Both the position numbers and the translations under genes were made by a program. Below, in pieces: positions 43,202 through 51,689 of a stretch of DNA of 64,000 bases (its first letter is position 1; every line of letters starts with the position of its first letter). The notes beneath the pieces are model-generated. The model ran no database searches. It was not told the origin of the DNA and saw only the letters and a program-made list of their open reading frames with translations. Origin of the DNA: DVEG01 sp964405435. Lineage in GTDB: Bacteria > Cyanobacteriota > Cyanobacteriia > Cyanobacteriales > Oscillatoriaceae. The stretch is from contig CAYOOD010000006.1 in the NCBI GenBank assembly GCA_964405435.1, forward strand, positions 62,001 through 126,000, given 5' to 3'.

Positions 43202-44812
43202 TTAGAAACTAAACGTCGTCCGCAGCGTTCCGACATACATCGTCTTATTGTTGTCGTTATGTTCGGGATTGAGAATCACCATGATTCCGGGAGTAATGCC
43301 GATATTTTCCGTTAATTGATAGCGATAGAACGCTTCTAAATGCAAAGAAGTATCCCCATCTTCGCGACCGCTGAGGTCGTTATCCGTGACTTTCGGCGGC
43401 ATTCCCACGACAATCCCCCCCAAGTTGCCTTCTTTGCCGAGATCGGGAAATGCTAAAGTAACAGCCCAGTTGGCGATCGTTGCCTCTGCATTTTTATTCG
43501 GGCCGGTTTCGGCGTCGGCTTTCGTCCAACCCGCCCAGCCGCCGAGGGTAAACCGAGAACCGAGACGCACGCTCGCTTGTATCCCCAGAGAATCTGCCGA
43601 AGTCGCGACATCGCCAAAAGGTTTTTCAGACAGAGCGCTGCCGACACCGCCACCGGTAGAAACGTTATTGGCAGTGACGTCTTCTTCAGTAAAATAAGAG
43701 CGAACGTAAGTGACACCCAAACCGATATTATCAGTCGGGCGGAAAGTTGCCTGGGCGATCGCCCCAAACGTGCCGTTAAAAAATCCCCGTCCGGGAGTCG
43801 AATCGCCACCAGAAAGATAATTGCCCGCCAAATAGCCAAAAGAGACGCCAAACCTCTTGCTGAGATTGTAAGTCAGCCCCGCCCCCACACCCGGGCCGCT
43901 GAGGCGGTAAATGGGGTTGCGCTGCCCGAATTGAGAAATCGTGCCGAGAGCCGCGCCGCCGAAATCGAGGGCGTTGAGAGAGGGAGCGAAATCATCCAAC
44001 TTGCCCCCCGCATATTCGATCAGCACGTTGGCGCGATCGCCGAGGGGGAAATTGTACCAGCCCAGATCGATATCAAATAAATTGCCATTGCCGCGATCGG
44101 GGTGGAGCCGTGCCATATTCGTGCCGGCAGGAACAGCTAAATTAGGACTGTTCGAGGAATACAAGCGAACTAATAAGTGATCCCTGCCCGTGAAACTCGT
44201 ATTGAAATTCAGCCGCACCCGCTCGGATAAAGTCGGCTCCGTACCCCTGCCCGTGTCAATCTCTCCGAGAATGTCACTCGCAGCAAACACCACTTCCCCA
44301 GAGAGCTTAGTTGTCGTCGAAAATTGATTGGCTTCCAGTTCAGCAGTGCGGGCTTCCAGAGCGTCAGTTCGACCCCGCAGCGTCGCCAGTTCGAGTTGAA
44401 ACTCTTCGAGCAGCCGCTGGATAACCGCGAAATCTTCCCGCGTCGCTAAGCGCGAAGTATCGACAGAGCCGCCAATAAGCTGAGTAATCGATTCCAAACA
44501 AGCATTTAGACCGGCAGCAAACTCGTAGCGCGTCATAGCGCGGTTGCCGCGAAAAGTGCCGTCGGGATAGCCGGCGATGCAGCGATAGCGCTCGACCAAA
44601 TTTTGCAGAGCAGTAAATGCCCAGTCCGTCGGCTGCACGTCCGACAGTTGCGAGACGGAGTTCACTTGCTCCATGTCATCGCCCTCTAGCTGCGAATCCT
44701 CCAGCGCCGACATAGCCGGAACTTCCTGTGCCTTTGCACCCGTCAAAATACCTAGGTTGCACGTTAAAAGTGCCGAACCCAGCGGCAGTAGATGCCACAC
44801 TGCGTTACGCAT
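43202..44812 (-). CDS. Iron-uptake-type porin with SLH domain (OprB-like)
   Basis: Outer-membrane beta-barrel of 536 residues. A signal peptide (MRNAVWHLLPLGSALLTCNLGILTGAKAQ) is followed by an SLH domain (VQPTDWAFTALQNLVERYRCIAGYPDGTFRGNRAMTRYEFAAGLNAC, read in parts, about 58-105). Next is a coiled coil (REDFAVIQRLLEEFQLELATLRGRTDALEARTAELE) and an OprB-type barrel from about 165 ending in FRTTFSF with the terminal aromatic. In cyanobacteria these porins pass ions and small solutes. A canonical NtcA site and -10 box drive it, and it diverges from urtA, so nitrogen-controlled outer-membrane permeability is the likely role. Confidence 0.92.
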   Translation of the reverse strand: MRNAVWHLLPLGSALLTCNLGILTGAKAQEVPAMSALEDSQLEGDDMEQVNSVSQLSDVQPTDWAFTALQNLVERYRCIAGYPDGTFRGNRAMTRYEFAAGLNACLESITQLIGGSVDTSRLATREDFAVIQRLLEEFQLELATLRGRTDALEARTAELEANQFSTTTKLSGEVVFAASDILGEIDTGRGTEPTLSERVRLNFNTSFTGRDHLLVRLYSSNSPNLAVPAGTNMARLHPDRGNGNLFDIDLGWYNFPLGDRANVLIEYAGGKLDDFAPSLNALDFGGAALGTISQFGQRNPIYRLSGPGVGAGLTYNLSKRFGVSFGYLAGNYLSGGDSTPGRGFFNGTFGAIAQATFRPTDNIGLGVTYVRSYFTEEDVTANNVSTGGGVGSALSEKPFGDVATSADSLGIQASVRLGSRFTLGGWAGWTKADAETGPNKNAEATIANWAVTLAFPDLGKEGNLGGIVVGMPPKVTDNDLSGREDGDTSLHLEAFYRYQLTENIGITPGIMVILNPEHNDNNKTMYVGTLRTTFSF

Positions 44813-44848
44813 GTCCCCTCATACCCCCATGCAGAATAGAATAGCGAG

Positions 44849-44890
44849 AAAGTATCAGAGGTTTTCTGAAAAATATGTAATCTTCGCTAC
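44849..44890 (-). promoter_or_regulatory. NtcA-activated promoter of the porin gene
   Basis: On the minus strand GTA-GCGAAGAT-TAC (44890-44877) fits GTAN8TAC. Exactly 22 nt later comes TACTTT (44854-44849), fitting the TAN3T -10 element. The porin ATG is 37 nt further down. This is the class II NtcA architecture known from cyanobacterial nitrogen genes. Confidence 0.85.
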
Positions 44891-45014
44891 TGAATGACTT
44901 CACCGATTCCCTGCCGCCGCAGTCTGGTAGAAAGTGGTGTGAAAATAGAGAAATTCCGCCAATCCTGAAGATTAGCTTAAGCCTGCCTGGAAAAGTCTTA
45001 GAAAGCCAAATTTT

Positions 45015-45056
45015 GTATCATAATATACATTTTTTCCACAGGTGGCGTCATATTAT
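45015..45056 (+). promoter_or_regulatory. NtcA-activated promoter of urtA
   Basis: GTA-TCATAATA-TAC (45015-45028) is a perfect GTAN8TAC site, followed after exactly 22 nt by TATTAT (45051-45056), a TAN3T -10 box. The urtA ATG is 48 nt downstream of the -10. urtA is a known NtcA target in Anabaena and other cyanobacteria. Confidence 0.92.
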
Positions 45057-45103
45057 CCCAGTTTACTTGTGATGTCTGGACGCATTAAGGTAGGTATATA
45101 TCT

Positions 45104-46444
45104 ATGGCAAGACGAATCGGTCGGCGCAAATTTTTCTGGTACGGCTCTGCCACTTTAGCAACTAGCCTTCTCCTGAAAGCTTGCAATCAAAATCCCTCGG
45201 CGGAGACTGCCAATACAACTAGCTCGGCAGTTTCCCCGGAAGCCACCGCTACAGTCGCAGCAGCCAACAGCGGAAACACGATAAAAGTCGGCATCCTCCA
45301 CTCTCAGAGCGGCACGATGGCAATCAGCGAAAAAAGCGTCGTAGACGCCGAAATGCTGGCGATTGAAGAAATTAATAAAGCGGGCGGCGTACTGGGCAAA
45401 CAGATTCAGCCAGTTCTGGAAGACGGGCAATCTGACTGGCCAACTTTTGCAGAAAAAGCGAAAAAGCTCATAGAAGTTGATAAAGTTGTCACCGTTTTCG
45501 GTTGCTGGACTTCCGCCAGCCGTCAAGCAGTGCTGCCGGTATTCGAGCAGAAAAACCACATGCTCTGGTATCCGGTGCAGTACGAAGGGCAGGAATGTTC
45601 TAAGAATATTTTCTATACGGGCGCTGCTCCCAACCAGCAAATCGAGCCGGCGGTCGATTGGCTTTTGGAAAATAAGGGTAAAAGATTCTTTTTAGTGGGT
45701 TCTGACTACGTTTTTCCGAGAACGGCGAACACGATTATTAGAGCGCAGCTAGAAGCCAAGGGCGGCGAAGTCGTCGGCGAAGATTACTTGACGCTGGGCA
45801 GCACGGAAGTGACGCCGCTGATTGCCAAAATCAAGGCGGCGCTGCCGGAAGGCGGGGTGATTTTCAATACGCTCAATGGCGACAGCAATGTGGCTTTCTT
45901 CAAGCAGTTGCAGGGGGCAGGATTGGGGCCAGATAAATATCCCACGATGTCGGTGAGCATTGCCGAGGAAGAAGTCAAGGCGATCGGCCCCGACTATCTC
46001 AAAGGCCACTATGCCGCCTGGAACTATTTTATGACGGTGAATACTCCCGCGAATAAAAAGTTTGTGGACGCTTTTAAGGCGAAATACGGGAGCGATCGCG
46101 TCACCAATGACCCGATGGAAGCCGCCTATATCATGGTTTACCTGTGGAAACAAGCCGTTGAAACCGCCAAAACCGCTGACGATTTGGAAAAAGTCAGAGC
46201 GGCTGCAATAGGTCAGACATTTGACGCCCCCGGTGGCAAAGTCACCTTAGAAAATAACCACCACCTGGCAAAATTCGTGCGCCTCGGAGAAGTTCGGGAG
46301 GACGGGCTGTTTGAGATTGTCTACGAAACGCCGAAAGCTGTTGCGCCGATTCCCTGGAACCAATTCGTCAAAGAAACGAAAGGATATGCTTGCAATTGGG
46401 CAGATCCGGCAAAGGGCGGAAAGTACAAGCTCAGTGAAAGTTGA
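45104..46444 (+). CDS. urtA: Urea ABC transporter, substrate-binding protein
   Basis: Periplasmic urea-binding lipoprotein or Tat-exported protein of the high-affinity urea transporter. The 446 residues start MARRIGRRKFFWYGSATLA with a twin-arginine-like RRKFF and a Cys at LLKACNQ (about 27). The Leu/Ile/Val-binding-protein fold follows: TIKVGILHSQSGTMAISEKSVVDA, VVTVFGCWTSASRQAVLPVFE, LWYPVQYEGQECSKNIFYTGAAPNQQ (read in parts) and the C-terminal GYACNWADPAKGGKYK. The WYPVQYEGQE and FGCWTSASR motifs distinguish UrtA from amino-acid-binding relatives. It is first gene of the urt cluster, under an NtcA promoter. Confidence 0.97.
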   Translation: MARRIGRRKFFWYGSATLATSLLLKACNQNPSAETANTTSSAVSPEATATVAAANSGNTIKVGILHSQSGTMAISEKSVVDAEMLAIEEINKAGGVLGKQIQPVLEDGQSDWPTFAEKAKKLIEVDKVVTVFGCWTSASRQAVLPVFEQKNHMLWYPVQYEGQECSKNIFYTGAAPNQQIEPAVDWLLENKGKRFFLVGSDYVFPRTANTIIRAQLEAKGGEVVGEDYLTLGSTEVTPLIAKIKAALPEGGVIFNTLNGDSNVAFFKQLQGAGLGPDKYPTMSVSIAEEEVKAIGPDYLKGHYAAWNYFMTVNTPANKKFVDAFKAKYGSDRVTNDPMEAAYIMVYLWKQAVETAKTADDLEKVRAAAIGQTFDAPGGKVTLENNHHLAKFVRLGEVREDGLFEIVYETPKAVAPIPWNQFVKETKGYACNWADPAKGGKYKLSES

Positions 46445-46484
46445 AATTAGTTTGTAGTTTTTAAAGTATAGCGCGTCTTTCAGG

Positions 46485-46539
46485 AAAAGTACCTGTCGGA
46501 GCGGGGCAGCCACGGGGGGACTGCCCCTACAGGACTTTT
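46485..46539 (+). repeat. Long hairpin after urtA
   Basis: AAAAGTACCTGT (from 46485) and ACAGGACTTTT (to 46539) pair with one bulge and enclose GGGGCAG/CTGCCCC (46503-46509 with 46521-46527). It ends in the CTGCCCCTACAGG signature shared with other hairpins in the window. It could set the higher level of urtA over downstream genes by 3'-end protection or partial termination. Confidence 0.7.
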
Positions 46540-46659
46540 ACATGAGATTTAGGTTGGCGATAGGTTGCGTTTTGCGATCGCTTTACCCAACCGACTCGCT
46601 GCCCCCTACACGAGCGACGCAAGACGTGATATTCAATCTAAAAACCCTGGAGGGAGGGC

Positions 46660-47820
46660 GTGCTGCAACTGCTGGACGGTTTGTTTAACGGGATTAGTAT
46701 TGGCTCGGTGCTGCTGATTGCGGCGCTGGGACTGGCGATTATCTTCGGGTTGATGGGCGTGATTAATATGGCTCACGGCGAGGTGATGATGCTGGGAGCC
46801 TACGCGACTTTTGTCGTGCAAAATTGCTTCAAGATGCTGGGATCGCCTTGGTTTGAACTCTATATATTTTTTGCCCTGCCGGTTGCCTTTCTCGTGGCGG
46901 CTTTGGCGGGGCTGATTTTGGAGCGGGGAGTGATTCGCTATCTCTACGGGCGTCCTCTAGAAACGCTGCTGGCGACTTGGGGGGTTAGTTTGATTTTACA
47001 GCAATTCGTCCGCAGCATCAACTGGGCGATCGCGATCGCGCTGCTGTTATTTTGCGCGTTATTTTTCGGCGCGCTCTGGGTTCTGTCGCGCCGCCCGGAT
47101 TTTCAGCGGCTTCGCACTCGGGCGATCGCGGTGATGTTGCCTTTATCTGTGGGAATTGCCGCCGCAACCGCTGTTTTTTTGGGGCAAACGTTGAAATTAG
47201 CCGTGACGCAACCTTGGTTCGGAGCCCAAAACGTCAACGTGACAGCACCGGTTTGGCTGCGGGGTTGGTGGGAGCCGATGGCTAATTTGAGACTGCCCTA
47301 TGTGCGGCTATTTATTATCGGGCTGACTCTCTCGTGCCTTGTGGGGATTTACCTGTTTTTGAACCGTTCGGCTTGGGGATTGCGGATTCGCGCCGTGACG
47401 CAAAACCGCAGTATGAGCGCTTGTTTGGGAATTCCCACGCAAAAAGTCGATGCCCTGACGTTTGCTTTGGGTTCGGGATTGGCGGGGATTGCCGGCTGCG
47501 CGATCGCCCTGCTCGGTTCCGTGGGACCGAATACAGGTCAGAATTACATTGTCGATGCGTTTATGGTGGTTGTCGTCGGCGGTGTCGGCAAATTAGTCGG
47601 CAGTATTGTCGCCGCGATCGCGATCGGTACGGCGAATTACCTCATCGGTTCGGGCACGATCGCACTGATGTTAACCCCGGTCAAGCCGTTGTTTGATTTC
47701 TTTACCTTTTTTGCCACAAATAGCATGGCAAAAGTGATGGTATTCGCCCTGATTATCGCATTTCTCCAAGTACGCCCTGCTGGAATTTTCCCGCAAAAGG
47801 GACGGACGGTGGAGGGGTAG
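46660..47820 (+). CDS. urtB: Urea ABC transporter, permease subunit UrtB
   Basis: Inner-membrane permease of 386 residues (LivH family). It starts at GTG with GGAGGGAGG just upstream: MLQLLDGLFNGISIGSVLLIAALGL. About eight to ten hydrophobic segments are present; NMAHGEVMMLGAYATFVVQN and LIGSGTIALMLTPVKPL are family landmarks, as is the cytoplasmic loop RAVTQNRSMSACLGIPTQKVDALTFALGSGLAG (EAA-type coupling region). It forms the urea pore with UrtC. It lies 215 nt after urtA with a hairpin between. Confidence 0.96.
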   Translation: MLQLLDGLFNGISIGSVLLIAALGLAIIFGLMGVINMAHGEVMMLGAYATFVVQNCFKMLGSPWFELYIFFALPVAFLVAALAGLILERGVIRYLYGRPLETLLATWGVSLILQQFVRSINWAIAIALLLFCALFFGALWVLSRRPDFQRLRTRAIAVMLPLSVGIAAATAVFLGQTLKLAVTQPWFGAQNVNVTAPVWLRGWWEPMANLRLPYVRLFIIGLTLSCLVGIYLFLNRSAWGLRIRAVTQNRSMSACLGIPTQKVDALTFALGSGLAGIAGCAIALLGSVGPNTGQNYIVDAFMVVVVGGVGKLVGSIVAAIAIGTANYLIGSGTIALMLTPVKPLFDFFTFFATNSMAKVMVFALIIAFLQVRPAGIFPQKGRTVEG

Positions 47821-47927
47821 GAGAGTGTGGAGTGCTGAGTGTTCGATGCCTCGGCTGAGTGCGTAGGGGCGAGAAAGCGAATCGCCCGTACAGGAGTGTG
47901 GAGCGTGGCGTGTGGAGTGTGGAGTGC

Positions 47928-47955
47928 GTAGGGGCTTTTCGCGAAAAGCCCCTAC
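47928..47955. repeat. 28-nt perfect palindrome between urtB and urtC
   Basis: GTAGGGGCTTTTCG followed by its exact reverse complement, ending CCCCTAC. It lies in the 207-nt urtB-urtC gap, which also has GTGTGGAGT-type heptamers and an imperfect sister hairpin (GTAGGGGCGA...TCGCCCGTAC) at about 47862-47891. Confidence 0.85.
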
Positions 47956-48027
47956 AAGAGGAGGAGAGGGGGAAATTTAGGCGATATCTGCCTTATATTT
48001 AAGGAAGCGAAAAGGGAGAAGGAGAGA

Positions 48028-49326
48028 ATGTCAGAAACGGAGAAAAATAGTCAACTAGACAATGAGACAGCCGGGGAATTGGGCAGGGAGCTGATAAAAA
48101 TCTATCACTATCCCCGCCGCCGAAAGTTAGAAAGGGAGGTTGGGAACTGGGAAGCGCTACAAGAGAAAAAAACGCGATCGCTCTCTCTGACGCCAAAACA
48201 GCGATCGCTTTTAATAGAAGCCTCGGCAGTCGCCGCGATCGCCCTTGCGGTTATTGTCGCGATGCCGCTGGTACTGCCGGAATTTCGCCTCAACTTGTTG
48301 GGGCGATTTTTGGCGCTGGCAATTGTCGCTCTCGGCATCGATCTGATTTGGGGATATATGGGCATTCTCAGCCTGGGGCACGGCGTCTTATTTGCCCTGG
48401 GCGGTTACGCGATCGCCATGCACCTGAAACTGCAAATTCCCGCAGACGCCAGCTCTCAACTGCCGGAATTTATGAGCCTCTATGGCGTTAAAGAACTGCC
48501 TTTATTTTGGAAACCGTTTTATTCCTTTCCCTTCACCGTCGCCGCTGCGATCCTCGTCCCTACTGCCGTGGGCGGATTGCTCGGCTATCTCGTCTTTCGC
48601 AACCGCATTCGCGGCGTTTATTTCTCTATTCTCACCCAAGCCACCGCTATTGTTTTTTTCAATTTCTTTAACGGGCAGCAAAAACTGATTAACGGCACCA
48701 ACGGGCTGACAGATTTTAAAACCCTATTTGGGATGCAGGTGAATGCCGCGCAGACGCAAATTCTTTTTTTCAGCATCACCGTGGTGTTCCTGGCGCTGGC
48801 TTATGCCCTGTGCCGCTGGCTGACGAGCGGGCGTTTTGGGCGGCTGCTCGTCGCCATTCGCGATGACGAAAATCGAGTGCGCTTTTCCGGCTACAATCCC
48901 ACCGGGTTCAAAGTTTTGGTGTTTGCAATTTCGGCTGGGCTGGCAGGAATTGCGGGCGCGCTGTTTACCGTGCAAACAGGGATTATTTCCCCGAAAGCGA
49001 TGGATATTGCGTTTTCGATTGAGATGGTGATTTGGGTTGCCGTGGGCGGGCGGGCAACTCTACTCGGAGCGATCGCAGGTGCTTTGGCGGTAAACTTTGC
49101 TAAGAGTCTGCTGAGCGAACAATTCCCGGAAGTGTGGCTGTTTTTCCAAGGAGCGCTATTTTTAATCGCGGTGATGGTGCTGCCAGACGGCTTAGTGGGC
49201 TGGCTGCGCTCCCGAGGTTGGGAGCAGCTCTGGGCACTGTTGGGGCACCGCCGCCGCGTCGCGACTTATCCCCGTCTCGAAGAAGATGCCAACGTGCAGC
49301 AGGAACGGGAAGAGTTGGAAAGTTGA
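48028..49326 (+). CDS. urtC: Urea ABC transporter, permease subunit UrtC
   Basis: LivM-family inner-membrane permease of 432 residues. AGGAGAGA lies just before ATG 48028. A charged N-terminal extension of about 60 residues (SETEKNSQLDNETAGELGREL and a basic stretch) precedes the membrane core, longer than many UrtC proteins. Core landmarks: DLIWGYMGILSLGHGVLFALGGYAIAMHLK (read in parts), the large periplasmic insert around FMSLYGVKELPLFW, and the coupling loop AIRDDENRVRFSGYNPTGFKVLVF. Partner of UrtB. A CadD-like gene intervenes before the ATPase genes. Confidence 0.96.
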   Translation: MSETEKNSQLDNETAGELGRELIKIYHYPRRRKLEREVGNWEALQEKKTRSLSLTPKQRSLLIEASAVAAIALAVIVAMPLVLPEFRLNLLGRFLALAIVALGIDLIWGYMGILSLGHGVLFALGGYAIAMHLKLQIPADASSQLPEFMSLYGVKELPLFWKPFYSFPFTVAAAILVPTAVGGLLGYLVFRNRIRGVYFSILTQATAIVFFNFFNGQQKLINGTNGLTDFKTLFGMQVNAAQTQILFFSITVVFLALAYALCRWLTSGRFGRLLVAIRDDENRVRFSGYNPTGFKVLVFAISAGLAGIAGALFTVQTGIISPKAMDIAFSIEMVIWVAVGGRATLLGAIAGALAVNFAKSLLSEQFPEVWLFFQGALFLIAVMVLPDGLVGWLRSRGWEQLWALLGHRRRVATYPRLEEDANVQQEREELES

Positions 49327-49328
49327 AT

Positions 49329-49356
49329 GTGGAGTGTGGAGTGTGGAGTGTGGAGT
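49329..49356 (+). repeat. Four tandem GTGGAGT heptamers after urtC
   Basis: Exact 7-nt units at 49329, 49336, 49343 and 49350, starting 3 nt after the urtC stop codon. The same unit occurs imperfectly in the urtB-urtC gap (about 47824-47930). Confidence 0.9.
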
Positions 49357-49431
49357 CGAAGAATTTCTTTTTTTCTCCCCCTCTCCCACCAGTACCCAGA
49401 TGTTTCAGCCTGAAAATAAGGACGGATATAA

Positions 49432-50076
49432 ATGCGCGGCGGGTTACTACTTCCCATTCCTACAGCCGTAGGGGCTTTTATTGCCACAAACATCGACGAT
49501 TTGGTTATCCTGACGCTGTTTTTTTCGCAGGTTAATGCCGCCTTTCGCCCCCAGCACGTTGTCGTCGGTCAGTATATCGGTTTCGCAGCCGTCGTGGCTG
49601 CCAGTCTGCCCGGTTTTTTTGGCGGGTTGCTCGTGCCGAGAGCCTGGATTGGCTTGCTGGGTTTAGTGCCGATCGCGATCGGAATCGCCCGTCTCGTCAA
49701 TCCCGAAAAGGACGAAGCGGAGGAAATACAGGCGGTTTCTACTGGCAAAGCCGTGCCGGGAGCGATCGCCAGTCTCCTGAATCCCCAAATTTTCAACGTC
49801 GCCGCCGTCACTTTTGCCAATGGGGGAGATAATATCGGCATCTACGTTCCCCTATTTGCCAGCTCTGATTGGCTCAGTTTGGCAGTCATTCTCACCGTCT
49901 TTTTTTTGCTGGTTGGCGTGTGGTGCTGGCTTGCCTATCTATTAACCCGCCATCCGGCTTTCGAGCGCCTTTTAACGCGCTACGGAGGCGCTTTTGCCCC
50001 CTTTATCTTAATTGCTTTGGGAATCTTCATTCTCATTGAGAGCGGCAGTTATCGACTGCTGCCTTGGTTTCGCTAG
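49432..50076 (+). CDS. CadD-family cation transporter-like membrane protein
   Basis: Protein of 214 residues in the LysE-related CadD/cadmium-resistance transporter family, with five to six membrane helices. It begins with the family-typical IPTAVGAFIATNIDDLVILTLFF, where the NIDD acidic pair is diagnostic. It continues with VVVGQYIGFAAVVAASL, LLGLVPIAIGIARLV, then NVAAVTFANGGDNIGIYVPLF (second NGGDN motif) and a C-terminal helix LIALGIFILIESGSYRLL. Its ion is unknown; Cd2+, another divalent cation or a small solute are possible. It is unusually placed inside the urt cluster, in the same direction, bordered by STRR heptamers. AAGGA precedes the ATG. Confidence 0.85.
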   Translation: MRGGLLLPIPTAVGAFIATNIDDLVILTLFFSQVNAAFRPQHVVVGQYIGFAAVVAASLPGFFGGLLVPRAWIGLLGLVPIAIGIARLVNPEKDEAEEIQAVSTGKAVPGAIASLLNPQIFNVAAVTFANGGDNIGIYVPLFASSDWLSLAVILTVFFLLVGVWCWLAYLLTRHPAFERLLTRYGGAFAPFILIALGIFILIESGSYRLLPWFR

Positions 50077-50213
50077 CTGCAGGCAGGTAGGGCTGGATTT
50101 GATGAAAATTTTAAAATTCAATCTTGAATAAAAACAAAAAATGATAAGATTTTAATCACTGGCAGGAAAAGACCGAGCGATCGCGCTGTTTAAAAAAGGA
50201 GGAGAAAACGCCC

Positions 50214-50975
50214 GTGAAGGCAAAAATTTTAGAAATTGAAAATTTAACGGTAAATTTTGACGGGTTTAAAGCCCTCAACAACCTGAATTTTAGCATGGAT
50301 GTGGGGGAACTGCGCGTGCTAATTGGCCCCAACGGAGCCGGAAAAACAACGTTTCTAGATGTCATCACCGGCAAAGTGCAGCCGACAACAGGACGGGTAA
50401 TTTTTAAAGGGCGAAATTTGCGGCGCTTGTCGGAACACGAAATCGCCCGGTTAGGAGTCGGGCGCAAGTTTCAAACTCCCCGCGTGTACTTGAATCTGAC
50501 GCCGCGCGAAAATTTAGAACTGTCGTGCAACCGCAATAAAAATGTGCTGGCGACTCTATTCGGGCGATCGCCCGCATCGGAACGCGCCACCGTCTCTAAC
50601 TTGTTAGAAACTGTCGGATTAGTGCCGAAAGCCGACATGCCCGCAGGGCTGCTTTCCCACGGGGAAAAACAGTGGTTGGAAATCGGCATGTTAGTGGCGC
50701 AGTCGCCGGATTTATTGCTCGTAGATGAACCGGTGGCGGGTTTGACAGATGAAGAAACGGCGCTGACTGGAGAATTGCTGCTGTCGCTGGCAGAAAGCCA
50801 TTCGATTCTAGTGATCGAACACGATATGGAGTTCGTGCGGCAAATTGCCCGCCAAGTGACGGTATTGCACGAGGGCTCAGTTTTGTGCGAAGGGACGATC
50901 GACGAAGTGCAGAACGATCCGCGCGTGATAGAAGTGTATTTGGGGAAACCGGCGAGCGATCGCTCGGCTGCGTGA
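50214..50975 (+). CDS. urtD: Urea ABC transporter, ATP-binding subunit UrtD
   Basis: Cytoplasmic ATPase of the LivG type, 253 residues. Start GTG 50214 (MKAKILEIENLTVNFDGFKALNNLNF) preceded by AGGAGG. Walker A GPNGAGKTTFLDVITG (about 39-54), a signature region LLSHGEKQWLEIGMLV in place of the classic LSGGQ, typical for UrtD, Walker B DLLLVDEPVAGL and H-loop VIEHDMEFV. It powers urea import with UrtE. The 137-nt gap after the CadD-like gene is AT-rich and could hold its own promoter. Confidence 0.96.
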   Translation: MKAKILEIENLTVNFDGFKALNNLNFSMDVGELRVLIGPNGAGKTTFLDVITGKVQPTTGRVIFKGRNLRRLSEHEIARLGVGRKFQTPRVYLNLTPRENLELSCNRNKNVLATLFGRSPASERATVSNLLETVGLVPKADMPAGLLSHGEKQWLEIGMLVAQSPDLLLVDEPVAGLTDEETALTGELLLSLAESHSILVIEHDMEFVRQIARQVTVLHEGSVLCEGTIDEVQNDPRVIEVYLGKPASDRSAA

Positions 50976-50987
50976 GAGGAAAGTGAA

Positions 50988-51689
50988 ATGATGTTGCAAG
51001 TATCCGGGCTGAATGTTTATTACGGCGAGAGTCACATCCTGCGGGATGTGGATTTGAGCGTTCCAGATGGCAAAATGGTGTGTTTAATCGGGCGCAATGG
51101 CGTCGGCAAAACCACTTTGTTAAAAACGGTGATGGGGTTGATTAAACCGCGCACGGGCGCGATCGCGCTGTCTGGCGAAGCGATCGCAAAAAAAACGCCG
51201 GACGAACGGGCGAGAATGGGAATTGGCTACGTTCCCCAAGGGCGAGAAATTATCCCGCGCTTGACGGTGAAGGAAAATCTGCTCCTGGGTTTAGAGGCGA
51301 GGCGCGATCGCCCCAAAAACGCCGCAATTCCTGATGAAATTTTCGAGCTATTTCCCGTCTTAAAAACCATGCTCTCGCGCATGGGCGGGGATTTGAGCGG
51401 CGGGCAGCAACAACAATTAGCGATCGCCCGCGCTTTGATGGGTCGCCCGCGCTTGCTCCTCTTAGACGAACCCACCGAAGGCATACAACCTTCGATTATA
51501 TTAGAAATCGAGACAGCAGTAAGGCGGATTATCGAAGCGACCGGCATCTCGGTGCTCTTAGTCGAGCAGCACCTTCATTTCGTGCGCCAAGCCGATTGGT
51601 ACTACGCCATGCAAAAAGGCGGCATTGTCGCCTCTGGAGCCACTAGCGAACTGAGCCAAGACGTGATTCAGCGATTTTTATCCGTGTAA
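50988..51689 (+). CDS. urtE: Urea ABC transporter, ATP-binding subunit UrtE
   Basis: LivF-type ATPase of 233 residues. MMLQVSGLNVYYGESHILRDVDL, Walker A GRNGVGKTTLLKTVMGL (about 35-51), Q-loop GYVPQGREI, signature LSGGQQQQLAIARAL, Walker B LLLLDEPTEGIQPS and LVEQHLHFV. It is 12 nt after urtD, so they are co-transcribed. Its last 12 nt overlap the 3' end of the convergent histidine kinase gene. Confidence 0.96.
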   Translation: MMLQVSGLNVYYGESHILRDVDLSVPDGKMVCLIGRNGVGKTTLLKTVMGLIKPRTGAIALSGEAIAKKTPDERARMGIGYVPQGREIIPRLTVKENLLLGLEARRDRPKNAAIPDEIFELFPVLKTMLSRMGGDLSGGQQQQLAIARALMGRPRLLLLDEPTEGIQPSIILEIETAVRRIIEATGISVLLVEQHLHFVRQADWYYAMQKGGIVASGATSELSQDVIQRFLSV

